Assembly: GCA_030057915.1 (NCBI GenBank)
Contig: JASGUC010000014.1
Location: 1 to 64,000, forward strand
Reading direction: 5' to 3'
DNA: 64,000 bases
Source of the DNA: Pseudomonadota bacterium
Lineage (GTDB): Bacteria > Desulfobacterota > Syntrophia > Syntrophales > UBA8958
Below are positions 26,138-31,840 of the stretch, one piece after another. The translations under genes were made by a program, and so were the position numbers. How positions within the stretch are numbered: position 1 is the stretch's first letter; each line of letters opens with the position of its first letter. A model generated the notes under the pieces. That model searched no databases. It saw only the letters and a list, made by a program, of their open reading frames with translations, and was not told where the DNA came from.

Positions 26138-26286
26138 AAGGCGGCGGTATGGATCGGTGAGATCTTCCAGATCAGTCACGCCTCAAAGGAGAGAGGATAT
26201 GGGCGCGGACGACGATTCAAAAACCAAACTTCCCTATGAGCCACCACGGATCTTCGACCTTTTCTCCTCCCCGGCCTATGCCCAGC
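26138..26286 (+). repeat. 149-bp direct repeat, first copy (5' leader and leader-peptide codons)
   Basis: Covers the upstream hairpin, ribosome binding site and first 29 codons of the first Cys-rich peptide gene. The second copy at 26533-26681 differs at only two positions (26180 and 26215), while the sequences following the repeats diverge strongly. Confidence 0.95.
26157..26179 (+). promoter_or_regulatory. Hairpin upstream of first precursor gene
   Basis: GTGA-GATCT-TCC-AGATC-AG-TCAC forms a stem of 5 plus 4 pairs with a two-base bulge. It lies just before CCTCAAAGGAGAGAGG, the ribosome binding site, and is repeated unchanged upstream of the second gene. Confidence 0.45.
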
Positions 26287-26531
26287 AGACCGCTGATGTG
26301 AAGAGGACGTGTAATACGGGCGGCTCTCCGGGCGGGGAATGCCGCGCCGGCGGGGCGGCTGCCGACGGCAATTGTCAAAATGGCGCCACCGCATCCGATC
26401 AATGCAGAACCGGCCAAGCGCCGGCCGTGCCAACATGCTCGGTGGGAAGCTTCCCCAACAAGGCCTGTCAGACTGGATTCCTGGCCTTCGGCGTGCGGTG
26501 CACTGTGGGAGCCTTCCCAAGAATCTTTTGA
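26199..26531 (+). CDS. Cys-rich repeat peptide 1, predicted RiPP precursor
   Basis: 110 residues. A 30-residue leader with KLPYEPPRIFDL and SSPAYAQ is followed by a core with seven cysteines at 38, 48, 59, 69, 80, 90 and 101, so spacing alternates 10 and 11. Every cysteine has Gly at +3 (CxxG). The core is rich in Gly, Ala, Ser and Asn. There is no signal peptide. It sits behind radical SAM and PqqD-like genes and has an AAAGGAGAGAGG ribosome binding site. Inference: the leader is bound by a PqqD-like protein and cysteines are cross-linked by radical chemistry. A frame open upstream (from 26157) is not supported by a ribosome binding site. Confidence 0.82.
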   Translation: MGADDDSKTKLPYEPPRIFDLFSSPAYAQQTADVKRTCNTGGSPGGECRAGGAAADGNCQNGATASDQCRTGQAPAVPTCSVGSFPNKACQTGFLAFGVRCTVGAFPRIF

Positions 26532-26532
26532 C

Positions 26533-26681
26533 AAGGCGGCGGTATGGATCGGTGAGATCTTCCAGATCAGTCACACCTCAAAGGAGAGAGGATATGGGCG
26601 CGGACGACAATTCAAAAACCAAACTTCCCTATGAGCCACCACGGATCTTCGACCTTTTCTCCTCCCCGGCCTATGCCCAGC
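26533..26681 (+). repeat. 149-bp direct repeat, second copy
   Basis: Second copy of 26138-26286, offset by 395 bp, with the same hairpin, ribosome binding site and leader codons. It starts directly after the stop codon of peptide 1. Confidence 0.95.
26552..26574 (+). promoter_or_regulatory. Hairpin upstream of second precursor gene
   Basis: Identical copy of the hairpin at 26157-26179, here in the short gap between the two precursor genes; it could attenuate or insulate expression of the second gene. Confidence 0.45.
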
Positions 26682-27016
26682 CGAGTGATGTTCTCGATCC
26701 TACGTTGAAGAAATGCGCTGCTGGCGGAAGTGTAGCCTCTCTCTGTTCCACCGGCGGCTCGCCGGCCCAGGAATGCCAATCCGGCGGGGCGGCCACAGGA
26801 GGCAAATGCCAAAGCGGCAGCACCGCTTCCCAGCAATGCAATCCCGGCAGCGCCCCCACCGGGGGGAAATGCCAGGGGGGAAGCTTTCCCGTCGGGGTGT
26901 GCCGGCCGGGAAGCGCCGCCGCGGGGGGGCAGTGCCAGGAAGGAAGCGCCGCGGGGGGCCAGTGCAAGAAGGGCAGCGCCGTCTTCAAGTCCTCCCTAAC
27001 GGATGCGGACAGTTGA
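26594..27016 (+). CDS. Cys-rich repeat peptide 2, predicted RiPP precursor
   Basis: 140 residues. The leader is identical to peptide 1 over 29 residues except D6 to N. The core has nine cysteines at 41, 51, 61, 72, 82, 93, 103, 114 and 124 (spacing 10 or 11), each followed by Gly at +3, giving a unit such as CQSGSTASQQ. Cores of the two peptides are alike in pattern but not in sequence, and differ in repeat number. No signal peptide or membrane segment. The regular 21-residue double unit suggests a solenoid-like or laddered product after modification; that is inference. Confidence 0.82.
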   Translation: MGADDNSKTKLPYEPPRIFDLFSSPAYAQPSDVLDPTLKKCAAGGSVASLCSTGGSPAQECQSGGAATGGKCQSGSTASQQCNPGSAPTGGKCQGGSFPVGVCRPGSAAAGGQCQEGSAAGGQCKKGSAVFKSSLTDADS

Positions 27017-27215
27017 GTTCCGAGGACGGATGACGTCCCCACCGCCTCTTGGTCCGTCCGGGACGGGATCGTAAAAAACCGCGAATCGCCCCCCTTGGAA
27101 GGGGCGCCTCAATGGGGATCACCTGCGGGCTCGGCGTCCCCCAGCAGAAGGTTTTGCCTGAGTGGTTAATTGAGACGGATCGCCTGCGGGCTTGGCGTCC
27201 CCCAGCCGTCCCCTG
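27017..27215. other. Convergent intergenic region with 30-bp direct repeat and hairpin
   Basis: Between the precursor genes (plus) and the HprK-like gene (minus). CGCCCCCCTTGGAAGGGGCG at 27087-27106 is an inverted repeat that may end transcription. A 30-bp word including CCTGCGGGCTCGGCGTCCCC occurs at 27116-27145 and 27177-27206 with two differences. No gene is evident. Confidence 0.6.
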
Positions 27216-28211
27216 TCATGCCGCCACGAACTCCCAGAAACCGCCGTCCCGGCGGAAATAGAGATCGGCGGCGGGAACCGCCCCACAGAGCGCATGACAG
27301 AACTCGAAGGCCCGCCTCTTCAACGACGCCTCCATCAATCCGTAACCGTGCACATGATCGGCCAGAAGCTCCATGCAGGCGTAGCGCCGGTCCCGGGGCG
27401 TCATCCGGGTCCGGGCGGCCTGGTGGAGAAAGACGATCCGCCGCAATTGCTCCCGCTGGAGACGCCACCGCCTGGGTCTTTCCCGGGCTATGCCCACCTG
27501 GGTGAACGGAGTGGCATGGATGATGAACCCGTCCTCTCCCGCCTCGATCAAGGTGGCATCGTCGGACAGCACGGTCTCCCCTGGAGACAGGGCAGCGATC
27601 GTGGACTTCCCCGCCCCCGAGCGACCGAGAAACAGATAGCCCCCCCCGCCCCGGCGCCTCTTGATGCCGGCCCCATGGGCCAGGAGGCGGTTTTTACCGA
27701 CCATGGCCAGGCAGACAAACACGAAAGCAAGCTTCCATATCGTCGCCGGTACATGAAGCGCCGCTTTCGCGTGGAAGATGTAAATCACCCCCCGGTTGGC
27801 GGGTCCGTCGAGGATCAGACAGCCGTTCAAGAAGCCCACCGCCGTCGCGGCGGTGTCCATGACGCCGGGAAAGACCTCTTCCATCCGGTCTCCAAGGGCC
27901 GCCGCCCAAGGGGAGGCCTGCCGCTCGAAAAGCGCGGGTTCGCTGCCGAAGCGCCGCGGGTAGCTCCGTTCGCAATCGTAATGGACGCGACACTCCAGCA
28001 TGGCCTTGCTTCTGGGGGAGACAAGAAATCCGCTCCAGAGCGGTTCGATTTCAGCGAGGATATGCTCCGCGGCCTCGCCGTGGGCAACAAGATCGATGCG
28101 GACCCCGGCGATGGCGACGGCGATCCTTACATGATTAGGATTTCTCAGTCGCTTCGCTCCTTCGAAATGACATCCGGGTAGGCTCGCGCTCCTCGAAATG
28201 ACATTTTTCAA
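27216..28211 (-). CDS. HPr kinase-like P-loop protein of the RiPP locus
   Basis: 331 residues if TTG 28211 is the start. The P-loop is GRSGAGKS (196-203) within LFLGRSGAGKSTIAALSPG, followed by LSDDATLI, as in HprK/Ser kinase-like ATPases found beside PqqD and radical SAM genes. The N-terminal 26 or so codons read through a repeat element; between 28211 and Met71 there is no in-frame ATG or GTG, so the original start may have been replaced by the repeat. It overlaps the upstream radical SAM gene by 77 bp within that repeat. Family resemblance to SynChlorMet-type ScmC proteins is recalled, not tested. Confidence 0.75.
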   Translation of the reverse strand: MKNVISRSASLPGCHFEGAKRLRNPNHVRIAVAIAGVRIDLVAHGEAAEHILAEIEPLWSGFLVSPRSKAMLECRVHYDCERSYPRRFGSEPALFERQASPWAAALGDRMEEVFPGVMDTAATAVGFLNGCLILDGPANRGVIYIFHAKAALHVPATIWKLAFVFVCLAMVGKNRLLAHGAGIKRRRGGGGYLFLGRSGAGKSTIAALSPGETVLSDDATLIEAGEDGFIIHATPFTQVGIARERPRRWRLQREQLRRIVFLHQAARTRMTPRDRRYACMELLADHVHGYGLMEASLKRRAFEFCHALCGAVPAADLYFRRDGGFWEFVAA

Positions 28212-29328
28212 TACCGGGTGCGTCGTAGAGGCGTGACGGGGGGAAGAGATTTTTATGCTCGGCCTCCCGGCACATGAAAAACGGGCTCCCGAGGTCGCCG
28301 TCGGCGGCGTAGGCGCAGGCCCGGCAGGCCCCCAGGCATCGGTACTTGAAGATGCACCGCCCGCAGACCCCGGCGAGCCGGGAAGGGATGTCCTCCCTTA
28401 GCCGCCGCAAAATGGGGTGTCGGCGCCAGATCTCCCGGATGTCGTCCGTGGCGATATTGCCCATGTTGAGTTCCGTCTCCGTCTGCCCGATGCCGCAGAG
28501 CGACACCGTCCCGTCGGCGAGGATTCCCAGGATATTGAGGATGTGGCATTCGTAGAGGGGGGCGCCGGTGATCCTTTCCAGGGACTTCAGGCCGATGGGC
28601 ATGCTTAGGGAAATGTCCGTTTTGTATTCGCCGTTCAGCTCCCCATCGATCCAGCGATCGATGCGGATGAGTTCCTCGATCGCCACGTTTTCCCCGCGCT
28701 GGAAGACCATCTTCCCCCGTCCCGTGGGCATGATGGGATTGATTTTCAGCGAGGGCACCCCAAGATCGTCGCAGAGGGCCGCCAACGGTTCGATCTCCGC
28801 GACGTTTTCCTCATACAGGCTCATGATGACCTGCCTGGCAACCCCCTCCGCCCCGAGGAGGCGCAGGGCCTCCACGGCCAGGGCATGGGCGCCCGGAGAA
28901 CCGCGGAGCCGGTCGTGCTGGTCCGCCCGGGCCGCGTCCAGGCTGATCGACACCTGGCGGACCCCGCATTCCCCGATGACCCGCGCCATATCCGCATCGA
29001 TCATCGTCCCGTTGCTCTCGATATCGACGATCAGGTCCTCCAGTTGGAGAAACCTTAGCAGGGCGAGGATGTCGCCGCGGAGGAAGGGCTCGCCGCCGGT
29101 GAGCTTCACCGTCCCCAGGCCCAGTTCCTTCGCCCGAATCACGGCCTCCGTAAGGACGGCGAAATCCACCAGTTTCTCCGTCCCGGCCCCCGGCGGGGGC
29201 GGGGCGACCCAGCAATGCCGGCACCGGAGATTGCAACGTTCGGAAAGATATAGATAAAGACTGCCCAGGAGGGGTGCATCAGGCGTAGCTTGTAGCTGAT
29301 AGCTGGTGGCTCGTGGGATTTTGCACAT
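28135..29328 (-). CDS. Radical SAM/SPASM peptide-modifying enzyme, second
   Basis: 397 residues. The AdoMet cluster motif is C32-NLR-C36-RH-C39, then VKLTGGEPFLRGD and a SPASM region with YECHIL, SLCGIG, CGRCIFKYRCLGACRACAY and FMCREAEH. It differs clearly from the first enzyme. ATG 29328 has AGGAG seven bases upstream. Codons 1-17 lie inside a 100-bp direct repeat, and the last 22 residues (CHFEEREPTRMSFRRSEATEKS, read as two blocks) derive from another repeat, so both ends appear remodelled. It faces the precursor genes from the opposite strand. Confidence 0.85.
   Translation of the reverse strand: MCKIPRATSYQLQATPDAPLLGSLYLYLSERCNLRCRHCWVAPPPPGAGTEKLVDFAVLTEAVIRAKELGLGTVKLTGGEPFLRGDILALLRFLQLEDLIVDIESNGTMIDADMARVIGECGVRQVSISLDAARADQHDRLRGSPGAHALAVEALRLLGAEGVARQVIMSLYEENVAEIEPLAALCDDLGVPSLKINPIMPTGRGKMVFQRGENVAIEELIRIDRWIDGELNGEYKTDISLSMPIGLKSLERITGAPLYECHILNILGILADGTVSLCGIGQTETELNMGNIATDDIREIWRRHPILRRLREDIPSRLAGVCGRCIFKYRCLGACRACAYAADGDLGSPFFMCREAEHKNLFPPSRLYDAPGIEKCHFEEREPTRMSFRRSEATEKS
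28137..28214. repeat. GAGACC-family fragment, core type 2 (GTCATTTCGA), at a gene junction
   Basis: Two copies of the half-unit ending CTCCTTCGAAATGACAT and CTCCTCGAAATGACATTTTTCA. Both the last 22 codons of the radical SAM gene (28135-29328) and the first codons of the HprK-like gene are made of this repeat, each in its own frame. Confidence 0.85.
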
Positions 29329-29382
29329 ATATGTTCTCCTATGAGCTATGACCTATGAGCTATGACCTATGACCTAATTCAT
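29277..29382. repeat. 100-bp direct repeat, first copy, rich in AGCTATGACCT
   Basis: Contains the start region of the second radical SAM gene and the 3' end of the PqqD-like gene. Words CATCAGGCGTAGCTTG, GTGGCTCGTGGGATTTTGC and tandem CTATGAGCTATGACCTATGA are shared with the copy at 30062-30153. Confidence 0.85.
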
Positions 29383-29683
29383 TGGCCTCGTCTTTCCGCA
29401 AAAACCCCAGGGCCGCCAGTTCCCGCAGGAATGCCGTCGCATCTGCGGTGACCGCTTCCCCATCCGCATCGGGATACAGAACCTTCAAGGCCGTCACGAT
29501 CTCCTCCCTGGTTTTCCCGCCGTCGCAGAGTTCGTAGATCCGCACGCCGGTCCCGTTTATGTACCTGAGGTTGCCGGAGTGAGGATCGAAGAGGAAGGCC
29601 CCGTCTTCCTCCTTTCTGAACACCGCCTCCGGGTTGGGACTCAGAAAATCCATGTAGTCGTTCGGTTTTCCTTCTTCGTTCAT
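29360..29683 (-). CDS. PqqD-like peptide-recognition protein, third
   Basis: 107 residues. The RRE pattern is visible in AVFRKEEDGAFLFDPHSGNLRYINGTGVRIYELCDGG, then KTREEIVTALKVLYPD and a C-terminal helix. The last residues (NELGHRS) fall in the flanking direct repeat. It is just upstream of the second radical SAM gene on the same strand and probably its leader-binding partner. GGGAG lies before the ATG. Confidence 0.83.
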   Translation of the reverse strand: MNEEGKPNDYMDFLSPNPEAVFRKEEDGAFLFDPHSGNLRYINGTGVRIYELCDGGKTREEIVTALKVLYPDADGEAVTADATAFLRELAALGFLRKDEANELGHRS

Positions 29684-29785
29684 CGCGACTCCCCGCCTCG
29701 GACAACCCAGAAAACGACGCCCCGTCCATTACGGCGCGCCGCTGCCTCGGGACCTCCGGAAATCTCGCTTATCCATCCCTCGCCC

Positions 29786-29945
29786 GAGAGCTTTGAATAA
29801 CGGCCATTTTTGTCATTTCGACCCAAGGGATAAATCCATATCCCGAATGCCATGAGAGACCTTAGGATTTCTCAGTCGCTTCGCTCCTTCGCAATGACAT
29901 CTGGGTAGGCTCGCGCTCCTCGAAATGACATTTTTCAAAGGTCTC
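29786..29945. repeat. GAGACC-family element, core type 2, full length
   Basis: 160 bp from GAGAGCTTTGAATAA to TTTTTCAAAGGTCTC. Inner units read TGTCATTTCGACCCAAGGG and CTCGAAATGACA, able to pair with each other. It is the longest complete copy in the window. Confidence 0.9.
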
Positions 29946-29956
29946 CGCCCGCCGTG

Positions 29957-30030
29957 GGGCCTTTGAAAATCTTCGCTCTGCCATGCTTAGGATTTCTCGT
30001 CGCTCGCGCTCCTCGAAATGACATTTTTGG
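29957..30030. repeat. GAGACC-family fragment, core type 2
   Basis: Begins GGGGCCTTTGAAAATC and ends CTCCTCGAAATGACATTTTTGG, lacking the intact far end. It follows the previous copy by 11 bp. Confidence 0.75.
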
Positions 30031-30061
30031 AGGAAAATGCCTGCCGCCGTCGGGTGATCTT

Positions 30062-30153
30062 CATCAGGCGTAGCTTGGAGCTGATAGCCGGTGGCTCGTG
30101 GGATTTTGCACATATATTTTTTCCTATGAGCTATGAGCTATGACCTAATTCAT
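30062..30153. repeat. 100-bp direct repeat, second copy
   Basis: Near-identical to 29277-29382, slightly shorter in the CTATGAGCTATGACC part. It carries a duplicate of the radical SAM start codon region with a weaker upstream site (AGGAAAAAATAT). The two copies flank the PqqD-like gene. Confidence 0.85.
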
Positions 30154-30242
30154 CGTTCGTTGGGCCTGCCACAGGCGTCGGGGGTTAGTCAAGATATATT
30201 TCCCTTTTTCCCGCGCCCCTGCTATCATGCGCCACCAACAGC

Positions 30243-30370
30243 TTCGCAGGAGCGCGAGCCTACCCTCATGTCATTTCGAAGGAGCGAAGCGACGAGAAAT
30301 CCTAAGATCCCTCATTGCCTTCGGGGCATGGATTTCTCCCTTCGGCCGAAATGACAAAAAAGGAGTCGAA
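30243..30370. repeat. Core-type-2 repeat unit preceding a start codon
   Basis: Contains GTCATTTCGAAGGAGCGAAG and the inverted CCCTTCGGCCGAAATGAC. Its last words, AAGGAGTCGAAATGACAAAA, give the ribosome binding site and ATG of the next gene. Confidence 0.75.
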
Positions 30371-31573
30371 ATGACAAAAGTGGAAGGCGCCATCGAACGG
30401 ACCCTGTTTTCCCTGTTGAACCAGGCCCCGGCGCTCGACCTCCCGGAGGTGCTCGCGGCCCCGGAATTGCTTCCCTTTCTGGATAAAAACGGCGTCGCCG
30501 GGACGTTTTACCACGCGCTGCGAAAGTCCGGATGGAAAGAACCACTCCCGGGGGGCGTTTATGAGGCCCTCCGGGGACGATTCAACTCTCAGATCGCCCG
30601 GAACATGGCCTGCGCCGCGGCGGCCAGGGAGACGTTCCGACTGCTGCATCGGGAGGGCATCCCCTTCTTGGTCCTGAAGGGTCTCGCCCTGGCGGAGAAT
30701 GTTTACCCCCACTTCGGCATGCGCACAACCTCGGACCTGGATGTCCTCATCCGCCGGGAAGACCTGTTGCGGGCCGACGCGGCCCTCGGCGGGGCCGGCT
30801 ATCATGCCCGGGACAGCACCCCCCGGCGGGCGCTGCTCAACCCCCCGGGGTATCTGGCCAGCCTCGAATTCCACCGTCCCGGCAGCGTCTTTTCCTACCT
30901 CCACCTGCACTGGCATCTCGTCAACACCTCGGTCCCCGCCTTCGGTTTCATCGAAAACATCGACATGGAGAGGATCTGGAATCGATCCCGGACGGGCTTG
31001 GTCGCGTGTGCCGAAGCGCGCCTGCTGGGTCCGGAACATCTGATCATCTACCTGTGCGAACATGGGCTGCGGGTCGGTCACTCCTTCGACCGCCTGAATC
31101 TGATCTGCGATCTCTACTACGCCATCAAGAACCCGGGTGCCCCCCTCGACTGGGACCTGGCGGCCGCCGAGGCCAAGGAACTGGGGCTCCGGAATTTCGT
31201 TTATCTCGGCCTGAGGATCGTCCAGGCATACGGAGGAAAGGCGCTACTCGACGACGCGACCATGGAGAAATTCGCCCCCCCTTCCCTCTCCGTCTGGGAG
31301 CGCCTTTTCCTGGCCATGCAGTTACATGGCCTCCGGTTGCGGGGGAGCAGCTTTCTCGTTTACCTGGCCGCGAGCAAAGGGGCCTTCGGCAAGGGCCGTC
31401 TCATCCTCCGCACCCTCTTTCCTCCCCGCCCGATCCTGGCTCAGCGGTCTTGGCGATGGGCGGACGCCCATCCGACGACTCTGTATTTCCGGAGGATAGG
31501 GGAGACAATGACGGTGCTGATCCGGCTGGCCAGACGCCTCGCCCGGCAGCCGGCCCGGAGGAGCAATCTTTAA
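30371..31573 (+). CDS. Nucleotidyltransferase-fold family protein (NTP_transf_5-like)
   Basis: 400 residues. LVLKGLALAENVYPHFGMRTTSDLDVLI contains the conserved KG (103-104) and the metal-binding D122 and D124 of the uncharacterised nucleotidyltransferase family often found in capsule and RiPP loci. The reaction is unknown. ATG 30371 sits in repeat-like sequence (AAGGAGTCGAAATGAC), with a good ribosome binding site; the frame extends upstream to 30227 but only through the repeat. It could belong to the RiPP locus or to the polysaccharide locus. Confidence 0.78.
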   Translation: MTKVEGAIERTLFSLLNQAPALDLPEVLAAPELLPFLDKNGVAGTFYHALRKSGWKEPLPGGVYEALRGRFNSQIARNMACAAAARETFRLLHREGIPFLVLKGLALAENVYPHFGMRTTSDLDVLIRREDLLRADAALGGAGYHARDSTPRRALLNPPGYLASLEFHRPGSVFSYLHLHWHLVNTSVPAFGFIENIDMERIWNRSRTGLVACAEARLLGPEHLIIYLCEHGLRVGHSFDRLNLICDLYYAIKNPGAPLDWDLAAAEAKELGLRNFVYLGLRIVQAYGGKALLDDATMEKFAPPSLSVWERLFLAMQLHGLRLRGSSFLVYLAASKGAFGKGRLILRTLFPPRPILAQRSWRWADAHPTTLYFRRIGETMTVLIRLARRLARQPARRSNL

Positions 31574-31582
31574 CAAACTGCC

Positions 31583-31632
31583 ATGATTAGGATTTCTCGT
31601 TGCTCGCGCTCCTCGAAATGACATCTTTCAGA
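31583..31632. repeat. Core-type-2 repeat fragment
   Basis: CCATGATTAGGATTTCTCG to CTCGAAATGACATCTTTCAG, the right half of a GAGACC-family element, directly after the nucleotidyltransferase gene. A further unit (GATTTCTCCCTTCGGTCGAAATGAC-like) is at 31705-31732. Confidence 0.75.
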
Positions 31633-31732
31633 TGACGGCGTCCTCCGGACGGCTCAGGGGACGGCCGGGGCCGACGGCCTCGTTACGGGGTGATCTCGTC
31701 GAAAGATTTCTCCCTTCGGTCGAAATGACAAA

Positions 31733-31802
31733 TTGGACCTTGGACTTTGGACCTTGGACTTTGGACCTTGGACTTTGGATTTTGGACCTCGGACTTTGGA
31801 CT
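31733..31802. repeat. Five tandem copies of a 14-bp unit
   Basis: TTGGACCTTGGACT three times (31733, 31747, 31761), then TTGGATTTTGGACC and TCGGACTTTGGACT. A 7-bp sub-period TTGGACY is evident. It lies between core-type-2 repeat units and downstream of the HD-GYP gene. Confidence 0.95.
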
Positions 31803-31840
31803 CCCTTCGGTCGAAATGACAATAAAGGAGACGCTCCGTG

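Larger units (their letters stand above)
29684..30370. other. Repeat-dense intergenic region
   Basis: 687 bp without a gene. It contains a full GAGACC-family element (29786-29945), a partial one (29957-30030), the second copy of the 100-bp direct repeat (30062-30153) and a further core-type-2 unit reaching the next start codon. An open frame on the minus strand (30113 down to 29862) begins with the same 16 codons as the second radical SAM gene but continues only into repeats; I regard it as a duplicated gene start, not a gene. Confidence 0.7.

Noticed and set aside
26339-27016. Longer version of Cys-rich peptide 2 extending through peptide 1
   Set aside because: The upstream part is out of frame with peptide 1 and has no ribosome binding site; ATG 26594 has one and matches the leader of peptide 1.
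29862-30113. 83-residue gene starting MCKIPRATGYQLQATP
   Set aside because: Its start is a duplicate of the radical SAM gene start and the rest is repeat; no conserved sequence of its own.
30371-31573. Assignment of the nucleotidyltransferase-fold protein as a toxin-antitoxin component
   Set aside because: It has DxD and KG motifs of the family but no partner gene; its context is RiPP and glycan genes.
31733-31802. CRISPR-like direct repeats
   Set aside because: The 14-bp units are contiguous with no spacers: a minisatellite.
24001-31830. CRISPR array among the many short repeats
   Set aside because: Repeat distances are irregular, repeats differ in type and orientation, there are no uniform spacers and no cas genes.
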